Assembly: GCA_947494965.1 (NCBI GenBank)
Contig: CANLWV010000008.1
Location: 1 to 64,000 of the forward strand
Direction: 5' to 3'
DNA: 64,000 nt
Origin: an uncultured Salinicoccus sp.
GTDB lineage: Bacteria > Bacillota > Bacilli > Staphylococcales > Salinicoccaceae
In this document: positions 25,589 to 33,421 of the stretch, piece by piece
How positions within the stretch are numbered: the stretch's first letter is position 1
Layout: each line of letters begins with the position of its first letter
Made by a program: the position numbers and the translations under genes
Notes under the pieces: model-generated
What the model was told of the DNA's origin: nothing
What the model saw: only the letters and a program-made list of their open reading frames with translations
Databases searched by the model: none

Positions 25589-26905
25589 CTACAGTTTATC
25601 GGCATACATCTTTACGATGTCCCTCAGGAATTCAGGCATCTTATAGACTTTCTTGGAATAGCGGAATTGGGGGAATATCCGGCCAAACGTATACATATCC
25701 AATGTTCCAAGCTTGTAGGACTTGCGGTCCTGTATTACTTCACCGTTGATGTAGTACTCCCGCTCAGATTGTACATATCCAATGTTGTCCATGACGAAGC
25801 AGCCGAATATATCCCCCCTGAAGCCAAGCCCCCGCACTATTTCATCCTTGAATTCATTTTGGGCGGCCTGATTGAACACTTCCTTCAGCTCACGTCCAGT
25901 CAACTCGATCTGTACTGCATTAATGGCATGGGGCAGCACTTTATGCAGATCGTATTCGGTCAGATCACCGCCGGCAAAGGGCTTCGCGATCAACCCTGTA
26001 TGCAGAAGGCCGACATCACTATCTGTGAATATCCGCAGCATTTCGGCGAGTCTGGAGATGAATCTTCCTGTCGAATAGAGCCGCCTCTCTATAGGCGCCA
26101 CATCATGCTTGACGACTGTCGACAACAATTGGCGTCCCCTGTCATAATACTTATCTTCCGTCCCCGTCAGAAGATCAGTGCTATACAGACGAGCCCGCTT
26201 ATCCACCAATTTGCCTCCTTCAAAATCGAGCGTAACTTCTCCGACGTAATCGCCGAACCGTCCGGCAGCTGCAAGCAGCGTATCGCCGACCCATTCCCCT
26301 TCTTCCAGGTGGTGGTGGGTGTGGGAACTCAATATCACATCGATTTCAGGGAACATCATTGCAAGGGATTCATCATCGTAACGGCCCAGATGGCTCATCA
26401 TGATGATGCAGTCGACTTCAGTATTGATTTCCCGGATAGCGTGGAGGATCCAGTCGAACGCTTCGGACACTTCCCACCCGAGTGCCTTATAGAAGGGCGT
26501 AAATTCAACGGTTGCCGCGATGAAACCGAATTTTATACCTTTGATTTCCTTGATGACGTAAGGTTTGAAGTAAGGGTGGTCACTGTCTACTTCCCGCAAA
26601 TTGGCACAGATGACATCGAAGGTAGCATCATCATAGAGCGACTTAAGCTCCTCTTTCTGCAAGGTGATGCCTTCGTTGTTGCCGATCGTCGCCACCTCGC
26701 ATCCCGCTTCATTCAGCAACTCGACGTTGCCTTTGCCGAGTGTCGCTTCGGTATATGGATGGGCCCGATCGGTATGGTCCCCAAGATCGACGTAGACCAT
26801 GTGGTCTTTATATTGTTGTTTTTTGTTGATCAGAAAGTCACTGATCTTTTTATAATTATATAAGTTGCTGTGTATATCATTAGTATGGAAAAGTTTCAAT
26901 TCCAT
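25589..26905 (-). CDS. yunD: Bifunctional metallophosphatase/5'-nucleotidase, YunD-like
   Basis: Two-domain enzyme of the UshA/5'-nucleotidase family. It has 438 residues and no signal peptide, so it is probably cytosolic. The metal-binding motifs of the phosphoesterase domain are HTNDIHSNL near 8, YVDLGDHTDR near 38, GNNEG near 76, MSHLGRYDDE near 168 and SSHTHHHL near 191. The C-terminal nucleotidase domain follows. yunD-yunE-yunF order as in B. subtilis is kept downstream of the DUF72 gene. Confidence 0.88.
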   Translation of the reverse strand: MELKLFHTNDIHSNLYNYKKISDFLINKKQQYKDHMVYVDLGDHTDRAHPYTEATLGKGNVELLNEAGCEVATIGNNEGITLQKEELKSLYDDATFDVICANLREVDSDHPYFKPYVIKEIKGIKFGFIAATVEFTPFYKALGWEVSEAFDWILHAIREINTEVDCIIMMSHLGRYDDESLAMMFPEIDVILSSHTHHHLEEGEWVGDTLLAAAGRFGDYVGEVTLDFEGGKLVDKRARLYSTDLLTGTEDKYYDRGRQLLSTVVKHDVAPIERRLYSTGRFISRLAEMLRIFTDSDVGLLHTGLIAKPFAGGDLTEYDLHKVLPHAINAVQIELTGRELKEVFNQAAQNEFKDEIVRGLGFRGDIFGCFVMDNIGYVQSEREYYINGEVIQDRKSYKLGTLDMYTFGRIFPQFRYSKKVYKMPEFLRDIVKMYADKL

Positions 26906-26915
26906 TGAATCACCT

Positions 26916-27737
26916 CTATAGGATGGTCTTTAGAATCATGTAGACACCAAGCAGCAGCAGTACTGTACGCAGGACGACGACCAGCGAGTCGGAGTTGAAG
27001 TGCCGATTCGCCATCACCCCGACTTTGGCACCGAGGAATGCAGCAGGTACGATGAAGGCAGCATACCAGACATCGACGTTGCCCTGCAGTATATGACCGA
27101 ATGCAGCCGCACTTCCAGAGAAGAACACCATCATCATGCTGGTCCCGATTGCGATTGTTGCCGGCATACGGAAAACAAGAAGCATCAACGGCGTCATGAG
27201 GGCACCTCCACCGATACCGAAAAGGCCAGTGAAGAATCCTACTATGAAAGTTGAAATGATTGCGATATAAGCTGGGAAACCATAATGGTGCACATCCCCC
27301 ATATTATCCACATGTGGTTCCATGTAACGTTCATCCTGAAAAATTGAAATTGGCTTGATGCGGTCCCTGACGATAAGTAAAGTGCTTAAGAAGATGAGGA
27401 AGATGCCAAAATATAGGTTGAAGCTGTCCACTGTGAAGAAACGACTCGCATAGGAGCCGATGAAGGCTCCCGGCATGATGCCGATCAGGAACAAGCCACC
27501 GTTTTTCTTATCCACCTGATTACTGCGTCCATAGGAGATCATCGCCGACAAGCCGATGACGATCAATATGATGCTCGAAGTACCAACGGCACTCTGTGGT
27601 GTTATCCGGTCAAGGATACCCATATTGATACCGAAGAAAATGAGCAGCGGCACTATGATGACGCCACCACCGATGCCTACAAGTGCACCAAGGGCAGAGG
27701 CCATCAGACCAATCATTATAAGGATGATATATTCCAT
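26916..27737 (-). CDS. TauE/SafE family anion exporter (YunE-like)
   Basis: It has 273 residues with about eight spans, starting from the ATG at 27737, eight bases after AAGGAGTG. The family moves sulfite, sulfonates or related organic anions. GLMASALGALVGIGGGVIIVP at the N-terminus and FTGLFGIGGGALMTPLMLL in the second half are the two halves of the family repeat. The substrate here cannot be told. Confidence 0.85.
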   Translation of the reverse strand: MEYIILIMIGLMASALGALVGIGGGVIIVPLLIFFGINMGILDRITPQSAVGTSSIILIVIGLSAMISYGRSNQVDKKNGGLFLIGIMPGAFIGSYASRFFTVDSFNLYFGIFLIFLSTLLIVRDRIKPISIFQDERYMEPHVDNMGDVHHYGFPAYIAIISTFIVGFFTGLFGIGGGALMTPLMLLVFRMPATIAIGTSMMMVFFSGSAAAFGHILQGNVDVWYAAFIVPAAFLGAKVGVMANRHFNSDSLVVVLRTVLLLLGVYMILKTIL

Positions 27738-27806
27738 AAGCATCACTCCTTCAAGGGCCCAAAGGGCAACCTTGGTCATTATCATGACATGCTTGCTCCA
27801 AATCAA

Positions 27807-28655
27807 CTAGAACAGTTTCAGCTGCTTGGGGGAGAGTCCTTCATAGCGTATTCCCATCAGTGCCATGAACTGTTGGGCGTTTCCGGCGGCGTGTCCGCCG
27901 GAGTTATTGTTGAAAATGATATGGATATCCCTCGTCTTGTGGCGCAGTATCTCTACCTGCCTTTTCAGCCACTCAAGTTCTGCACCGTTATAATTATAGA
28001 GGTAGCGTACATTGCGCCATTCCTCACTCGAACGGTCCTTCTGGGTCCACCCATGTACATTACGGCCATGCAGGCGGATGAACGCTGTCTCATCCGTCAC
28101 CCGGTTGACGAAGGGTATGCTGCCGATACCTGCCTGCGGTTCATCACAGATTGTATGGATGGCGTTATTGGCATGCAAGAATGCCAACGTATCCTCCTTG
28201 AATTGTTCCGTAAACCAGGATTGGTGCCTGAATTCGACAGCAGTTTTATAAGGGGCCAATTGTTCTTTGGCATACTTGACGTATTTAATGTTTCTGCTGG
28301 TGCAGTCAAACCATGGCGGGAACTGCAGCAGGACAAAGCTGAGTTTGCCGGCCTGCTCCATCGGCCTCAACATGTCGCGAAATGCTGCGAATACATCCTT
28401 TATGGAATCATAGTGATCGCGGTAGTCACTGTGGCCTGTCATGTACTGGTGTGCTTTGACGATGAATTTGAAGCGTTCTGGGGTTTCATTGCACCACTTC
28501 TCAATTGTCGCATGACGTTGAATGGCATAATATGTAGCGTCAAGTTCAACAATCGGAAAATGGGAGGCATAAGCCGTTAATTTATCTTTTTTATTTGTCA
28601 GGTCGGCATATAGGCTATGATGGTCGCCCCACCCTGTCAAACCGATATAGATCAT
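27807..28655 (-). CDS. DUF72 family protein, YunF-like
   Basis: It has 282 residues with a TIM-barrel-type fold of the DUF72 family: YIGLTGWGDHHSLY at the start, then LDATYYA, FKFIVKAHQYMTGH and FIRLHGRNVHGW. The biochemical role is not established. The ATG at 28655 follows AAGGTGA. It is the first gene of the yunF-TauE-yunD set. Confidence 0.85.
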   Translation of the reverse strand: MIYIGLTGWGDHHSLYADLTNKKDKLTAYASHFPIVELDATYYAIQRHATIEKWCNETPERFKFIVKAHQYMTGHSDYRDHYDSIKDVFAAFRDMLRPMEQAGKLSFVLLQFPPWFDCTSRNIKYVKYAKEQLAPYKTAVEFRHQSWFTEQFKEDTLAFLHANNAIHTICDEPQAGIGSIPFVNRVTDETAFIRLHGRNVHGWTQKDRSSEEWRNVRYLYNYNGAELEWLKRQVEILRHKTRDIHIIFNNNSGGHAAGNAQQFMALMGIRYEGLSPKQLKLF

Positions 28656-28764
28656 AAAAATCACCTTACCTCATTATACCATATCCCCCACGCATAATTA
28701 TATTAGGCGCAAGGTGAAAAAATTCAATACTGACATTTATATTCACAGCAAATCATGTTATTAT

Positions 28765-28787
28765 TTATTTATAATAATTATAAATAA
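28765..28787. promoter_or_regulatory. Perfect PerR box upstream of fetA
   Basis: The sequence 28769-28783 matches TTATAATNATTATAA at every position, and the dyad extends to 11 bases per arm about a central A. The Fur box would carry G and C at the second and second-last positions, so PerR is preferred. It lies about 180 bases before fetA, near a TATAAT (28770-28775) and just downstream of a possible GTGAAA/TATATT promoter. Confidence 0.75.
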
Positions 28788-28961
28788 CAACGGTGCTTCA
28801 CTAAGTTGACAAAGTCCAGTATCGTAAAGTGAACTGGGAAACTGTTTTGGCACCCGACGATAGTAATGCAATGTCACCATATCTACCGGACGTGCGGTCC
28901 AGTCGTTTCTTCATGATAACGATCACAGTTCATCATTCTATAATACAAGGAGTACAATCCA
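28788..28961 (+). other. Long structured leader of fetAB, no known class recognised
   Basis: About 170 bases separate the PerR box from fetA. CCAGT (28816-28820), ACTGG (28833-28837) and CCAGT (28899-28903) can pair in two mutually exclusive ways, and GGAC/GTCC around 28888-28900 forms another hairpin. I do not recognise a known riboswitch. TATAAT at 28940-28945 sits too close to the ribosome site to be a useful promoter. Confidence 0.4.
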
Positions 28962-29666
28962 ATGAGCATAATAGAATTCAGCAATGTCAGCTATAAGGAC
29001 ATTCTGCATGACATCACCGGCCACTTCAAAGAAGGACGCATCACCACTTTCGTCGGCCCGAGCGGCGCCGGCAAGACGACGTGCCTGAAACATATAAACG
29101 GATTGTTGTCCCCTGACTCAGGAGAGATATTCTTCAGAGGGGAAAACATTCGTAACATGGATATGATAAAACTCAGGAAGAAGATAGGGATGGCTTTCCA
29201 GAGCGCACCGATGATAGGGGGCACAGTGTACGATAACATCAACCTCCCTAAAGCGATATTCAATGAATCCCTGGACAAAGCGTACGCTACTGAACTCCTT
29301 GATGGTGTCGACCTCGGCGATATTCCACTGGATCAGGACATCCGCTCCTTATCAGGTGGGGAGAAAAGCCGCATTTCGATTGCCCGTACATTGGTCAACC
29401 AGCCGGAAGTACTGCTTCTCGATGAAATCACTTCAAGCCTCGACTACCGTATGGTGAAAGAGGTCGAGCGCATGATCGTCAAACTTCAGCGGAAACATGA
29501 TGTGACCGTCATATGGATCACCCATGATCTGGACCAGGCACGGCGTGTCAGTGACGATATGTGGTTCCTCCGTAAAGGTGAGCTCATCGAATTTGGCGAT
29601 GCTTCATTCATCGATGAATCCAGCAATCCGCTGGTACAAAAATTTGTGGAGGGTGAGGAAATATGA
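28962..29666 (+). CDS. fetA: ABC transporter ATPase, FetA-like
   Basis: It has 234 residues: Walker A GPSGAGKTT near 33-41, Q-loop AFQSAPM, signature LSGGEKSRISIA near 133 and Walker B VLLLDEITSSLD near 154. It partners with the permease encoded next; their genes overlap by four bases. In E. coli FetAB exports iron and protects from peroxide. A PerR box in the leader fits the same role here. AAGGAG precedes the ATG. Confidence 0.85.
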   Translation: MSIIEFSNVSYKDILHDITGHFKEGRITTFVGPSGAGKTTCLKHINGLLSPDSGEIFFRGENIRNMDMIKLRKKIGMAFQSAPMIGGTVYDNINLPKAIFNESLDKAYATELLDGVDLGDIPLDQDIRSLSGGEKSRISIARTLVNQPEVLLLDEITSSLDYRMVKEVERMIVKLQRKHDVTVIWITHDLDQARRVSDDMWFLRKGELIEFGDASFIDESSNPLVQKFVEGEEI

Positions 29667-30427
29667 CATTCGCCCAGCTTTCGCTGTCCCTGGTCTTTAT
29701 CGCAATTCCTCTAGTTCTTACGCTTTTCCTTAAACTTGGATTAGAGAAGGATATCATAATCGCCACCATCCGTTCGATCATCCAACTGCTGATCATCGGC
29801 TATATATTGACCTTCGTTTTTGAAAGCGGCAGTGTCATATTCATCATTCTGATGATCATGCTCATGATTGCGGCCGCAACCCAGAACGTCATCAAAAAAG
29901 GAGAAGGGATACCGGGCATCACCCTGATGATCGTCATCACACTCGTCCTGGTCGAACTGGTCACGATGGGAATCATGCTCGGCTTCGGCATCATCCCCTT
30001 TACTCCTGAAGAGGTCATTCCGATCAGCGGAATGGTCATCGGCAACTGTATGGTACTGTCCCTCCTATTTCTGAATAAATTTAAAGATGAGGTCGAACGC
30101 AGCGATGAGACGATCGAACTCATCCTTTCAATGGGCGGTAAACCTAAGACAGCTATAGACAAAAGTCTGAAATCCGCCATCCAGACAAGCATGATCCCCA
30201 CCATCGAAGCCCAAAAGACCATGGGGCTCGTCCAATTGCCGGGCATGATGAGTGGACTCATAATCGGCGGTGCCGATCCGATAGAAGCGGTCATGTACCA
30301 GTTGCTGGTCCTGTTCCTGATATTGACTACAGCTTCCCTATCTTCCGTTATGGTGGGCTATATGTCCTATCCGAAGCTGTTCAACCAGAAGATGCAGTTC
30401 ATAGGTCTCACATACAACTCAAAATAA
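29663..30427 (+). CDS. fetB: ABC transporter permease, FetB/YbbM-like
   Basis: It has 254 residues and about six to seven spans of the UPF0014 family. IPISGMVIGNCM near 117 and QLPGMMSGLIIGGADPIEAVMYQ near 192 (the family signature) are present. It forms an exporter with FetA. Iron or another transition metal is the likely substrate, inferred from the family and the PerR box. A terminator follows directly. Confidence 0.87.
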   Translation: MTFAQLSLSLVFIAIPLVLTLFLKLGLEKDIIIATIRSIIQLLIIGYILTFVFESGSVIFIILMIMLMIAAATQNVIKKGEGIPGITLMIVITLVLVELVTMGIMLGFGIIPFTPEEVIPISGMVIGNCMVLSLLFLNKFKDEVERSDETIELILSMGGKPKTAIDKSLKSAIQTSMIPTIEAQKTMGLVQLPGMMSGLIIGGADPIEAVMYQLLVLFLILTTASLSSVMVGYMSYPKLFNQKMQFIGLTYNSK

Positions 30428-30432
30428 ATGTA

Positions 30433-30460
30433 AAAGGGCACACCGGTGGGTGTGCCCTTT
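30433..30460. terminator. Terminator between fetB and the thioredoxin-family gene
   Basis: A 12-bp stem (30433-30444 with 30449-30460) has a four-base loop; the T tails are short on both strands. Confidence 0.8.
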
Positions 30461-30465
30461 CGTCA

Positions 30466-31023
30466 TCATAAGTTCTTTTGCAGCTTTGTCTTGATGCTGT
30501 CATATGTGGCATTCCAAAAATCAGCATCCGAAGTAAAGCGTTCTGTAAGCTTGGCGATGAGGCCATGGAAGGCTTTCTCATGTTCTGGGTCATCTTTATC
30601 CGGAAGTTGGCTTTTCATCTCTGACACTTCCTGTTCCACCGCTTCTGCCCGTGGCCCCCAATGCGTCACTTCCTGGCCATTTTCGTCGATGAAGATGAAT
30701 ATCGGAATCGAACGCGACTTTCCATTCGTCAAATATTGATCCATCAATTCAAGGTTCGAGTCCCTCAGTATCATTTTGACCGGCATATGACTCTTCTCGG
30801 CTAAATGAAGCAATATCGGTATGTTCATCATAGCATCTCCACACCAGTCTTCGGTGATGGCGATCACCCGTAGATTCTGTTTCTCCAATTCCAGGAAAAA
30901 TGACGCGTCATCAGGTATTTCGAAGGCATCATATACCTTCTGCAGATTCTCTTTATGCTTCTGCATCTCTTCAATATAGGTTTCAGCTGCAATTGCCTGG
31001 CTGAACCATTGATCAAGTGCCAT
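30466..31023 (-). CDS. Thioredoxin-family protein with WCGDA site
   Basis: It has 185 residues from the ATG at 31023 (GGAGGGG upstream). A helical N-terminal part of about 55 residues precedes a thioredoxin fold. The active-site region reads TEDWCGDAMMN near 69-79, so only one cysteine sits at the CxxC position, and a classic disulfide exchange is not expected. IPIFIFIDENGQ supplies the cis-proline strand. The role is unknown. It is convergent with fetB and divergent from the EamA transporter. Confidence 0.75.
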   Translation of the reverse strand: MALDQWFSQAIAAETYIEEMQKHKENLQKVYDAFEIPDDASFFLELEKQNLRVIAITEDWCGDAMMNIPILLHLAEKSHMPVKMILRDSNLELMDQYLTNGKSRSIPIFIFIDENGQEVTHWGPRAEAVEQEVSEMKSQLPDKDDPEHEKAFHGLIAKLTERFTSDADFWNATYDSIKTKLQKNL

Positions 31024-31041
31024 GTTTACCCCTCCATTTTC

Positions 31042-31064
31042 ATGATATATCTGCAGTATATCAT
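31042..31064. promoter_or_regulatory. Dyad in the promoter gap of the thioredoxin and EamA genes
   Basis: ATGATATA and TATATCAT flank a seven-base centre (TCTGCAG). It lies 19-41 bases upstream of the thioredoxin start and could be an operator acting on one or both divergent genes. Confidence 0.35.
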
Positions 31065-31139
31065 TTAAAATGCTTTTCCTATTGAATTTGGAAAAATGTT
31101 GGACTATGCTTTGCATAATGCAAAAGGAGGCAAGTGTAA

Positions 31140-32048
31140 ATGGATTCAGAAGTAAAACATATAAGAGGTTTAATATTTGTCCTGATCGGTGCCGCTTTAT
31201 GGGGGCTCGGCGGCACGGCCGCAGACTACATATTCAGGAATACTCCGGTTACGGTGGAATGGTATGTATCATTCAGATTGACTGTAAGCGGCATCATCCT
31301 GCTTAGCGCCTACTGGTTATTTTCCAGGAAGCATCAACCCGTAAGACTGGATCGGAGAACGTTGTTGATGCTGATCATTTTCAGCCTATTTGGGATGACC
31401 ATGGTGCAGTATTCATTCATGGCGGCAATCGGTTACGGTAACGCCGCTATAGCGACCGTCCTTCAATATACCGGCCCCATCTACATCATATTGTGGCTGA
31501 TCATCAGAAAGTATGCCAAATGGACGACAGCAGATGCCTTCATCATTATTGGCATGATTGCAGGTGTAGTACTGATCGCCACCAATGGTGATTTGACGGC
31601 ACTCATCGTACCGGGACCAGCACTGTTTTGGGGAATCGTCTCCAGCATCGCACTCGCCTACTACACACTGCATGCCCAAGTGCTGCTCTATAGGCTGCAC
31701 CCCCTGCAACTGGTCGGAGGATCAATGCTCATCGGCGGCATAGCGATGAATGTCATCCATCCTGTATGGGATTTCGACTTCAGCTTTGACTGGACACCTA
31801 CCCTGGTGATCATCCTCCTGCTTTCCGTCCTTTTAGGCACTACCCTTGCCTTTTTGCTCTATATCAGCAGTCTGAAACACCTTTCTTCAAAAGAAGCGGG
31901 AGTACTTGGCATAGTGGAGCCTGCTTCAGCTGTGGTGAGCTCGGTTCTCTGGCTCAACATAAGCATGGGCTGGTACCAGATAGCCGGCATCATCATCATA
32001 CTGGGTGTCGCCATCTACATTTCCACAGGGAGAAAAGAGGCAGCATGA
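31140..32048 (+). CDS. EamA-family drug/metabolite transporter
   Basis: It has 302 residues with ten predicted spans in two EamA repeats. Visible pieces include AALWGLGGTAADYIF at the start and EAGVLGIVEPASAVVSSVLWL near 250-270. The substrate is unknown, as for most of this family. AAGGAGG lies before the ATG. It stands alone with its own terminator. Confidence 0.85.
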   Translation: MDSEVKHIRGLIFVLIGAALWGLGGTAADYIFRNTPVTVEWYVSFRLTVSGIILLSAYWLFSRKHQPVRLDRRTLLMLIIFSLFGMTMVQYSFMAAIGYGNAAIATVLQYTGPIYIILWLIIRKYAKWTTADAFIIIGMIAGVVLIATNGDLTALIVPGPALFWGIVSSIALAYYTLHAQVLLYRLHPLQLVGGSMLIGGIAMNVIHPVWDFDFSFDWTPTLVIILLLSVLLGTTLAFLLYISSLKHLSSKEAGVLGIVEPASAVVSSVLWLNISMGWYQIAGIIIILGVAIYISTGRKEAA

Positions 32049-32065
32049 AAGCCCATTACAGCTTG

Positions 32066-32097
32066 AAAAAAATCGGACCTTGACGGTCCGATTTTTT
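32066..32097. terminator. Bidirectional terminator after the EamA gene
   Basis: A 13-bp stem with A-rich and T-rich ends (about 32067-32079 with 32085-32097) lies between convergent genes. Confidence 0.85.
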
Positions 32098-32151
32098 ATG
32101 TCCATACCCATAAGGCGGAGCAGCTGCCGATGATTCGTTGCCTTCCATATA

Positions 32152-33075
32152 TCAATAGAATATACCCAACCATACCGCAGTGCTCATGGCGAGCAGAAGT
32201 AATACCTTTTCACGTTGCGTGACTTGTTCGATATCTTTTACATCCATGCTTAAAATCAGATAGATGGCATACCCGAGCATCAATAATGCACCGACTGCCC
32301 CAATCGGCCGGGCTGATATCATTGTCATGACGATGATGAAAACCAATACGAGGTAAATCAGGGCAGGAAGTCCCGCCCGATAAAGGCCATAGCGTTCGAT
32401 CGACCAGACGACCGACGTCCGCTTCTTCGGAACAGCATTCCTGTCAGTATTCAAATCAGGGATATGGTGGACCATCACCCATGCCATGCACCAAAGGGCG
32501 TTTATCATGGCATTCTGCCAAGCCCATAATGGAACGGAATCCAGCATGATCCATGGCGCTGCAAGACCAAGCAGCAGCATGGATGGGAACAGGCTGACCC
32601 ATTCTCCAAGGAACGGCCGATAGGCAAAGATGAACGGTCTGGTTGAATAGGTTACAGCACCCCAGATGCCGATGAGCGTCAAGGTGACAAGCTTGAATTG
32701 GCCCAGAACCATAAAAAGGAGCCCAGCAGATAAAAGTATGATGATTGCTGAAACTGCCATCCGCCTCAGTGTCCCAAGAGACATTACACCCTCCTGGATG
32801 ACGCGGCTGCCCCCGGACAACAAGGCAGGACTGGCCTGATCGGTACCTGATTCGAAGTCCATCAGATCATTCAATACATGCGTCAGCACACCGTGTACGA
32901 GGAGTGCACCTGTGGCAAGCAACAGGGATAGACCAAATAGGGCGGGTACCGTGATATCATAGCCCAGCAGAAGTGGCAGTGCGGTGGAGATGATTGCTGC
33001 TATGCTTGAGGTCACCACTGCTATTGCCCTGACCACCATTTTAAGTCCTTTGAGACTGAACCCTCCTTGCGTCAT
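32152..33075 (-). CDS. UbiA-family prenyltransferase
   Basis: Intramembrane prenyltransferase with about eight spans and 307 residues. The first Asp-rich motif is NDLMDFESGTD near 69-79 and the second is HHIPDLNTD near 204-212. MenA (menaquinone) and related enzymes share this plan, but the sequence outside the motifs differs from staphylococcal MenA as I know it, so the aromatic substrate is left open. It is the last gene of the group that begins with nnrDE. Confidence 0.8.
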   Translation of the reverse strand: MTQGGFSLKGLKMVVRAIAVVTSSIAAIISTALPLLLGYDITVPALFGLSLLLATGALLVHGVLTHVLNDLMDFESGTDQASPALLSGGSRVIQEGVMSLGTLRRMAVSAIIILLSAGLLFMVLGQFKLVTLTLIGIWGAVTYSTRPFIFAYRPFLGEWVSLFPSMLLLGLAAPWIMLDSVPLWAWQNAMINALWCMAWVMVHHIPDLNTDRNAVPKKRTSVVWSIERYGLYRAGLPALIYLVLVFIIVMTMISARPIGAVGALLMLGYAIYLILSMDVKDIEQVTQREKVLLLLAMSTAVWLGIFY

Positions 33076-33088
33076 CTGAATTCCCCCT

Positions 33089-33421
33089 TTATTTTATCGA
33101 ATCACCGAACCTGCGATGCATGAGTGCTTCCTCTATATGTTTCTTCCATCTCTTCCTCCCATTTACTATGAATTTCAGATCTCTGCCGTCTTTCAGTGTG
33201 ACCTGTAGTCCATTGGTGATTGGTATCAGCTTCAACACCCTAAAATTGATGACTTTCACTTGCTCGATTTCATCCAGCATTATCTTGGTCTCTTTACGGT
33301 CCAGGTTCATTGCCTGAGGAATATGATAGATGGCTTCAGACGTCAGGTGCAGTTTGCCGCTGGTCGGCACGTTATTTTTAAACAGGTTGCCGTTACCGCT
33401 CTTTAATGCCTTTTCCTTCAT
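33089..33421 (-). CDS. Small PH/GRAM-like domain protein
   Basis: It has 110 residues. The strands SGKLHLTSEAIYHIPQ, IMLDEIEQVKVINF and GLQVTLKDGRDLKFIV resemble a bacterial PH/GRAM fold with a basic C-terminal helix. The ATG at 33421 overlaps the nnrDE stop by four bases, so the genes are coupled. Its partner and role are unknown. Confidence 0.65.
   Translation of the reverse strand: MKEKALKSGNGNLFKNNVPTSGKLHLTSEAIYHIPQAMNLDRKETKIMLDEIEQVKVINFRVLKLIPITNGLQVTLKDGRDLKFIVNGRKRWKKHIEEALMHRRFGDSIK

Noticed and set aside
25667-26863. A 398-codon open frame on the plus strand antisense to yunD
   Set aside because: It lies wholly over a gene with all five metallophosphatase motifs, has no ribosome site at its start and shows no recognisable domain.
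28940-28945. TATAAT as the fetA promoter
   Set aside because: It lies directly in front of the ribosome site, so a transcript from it would start within or after that site.
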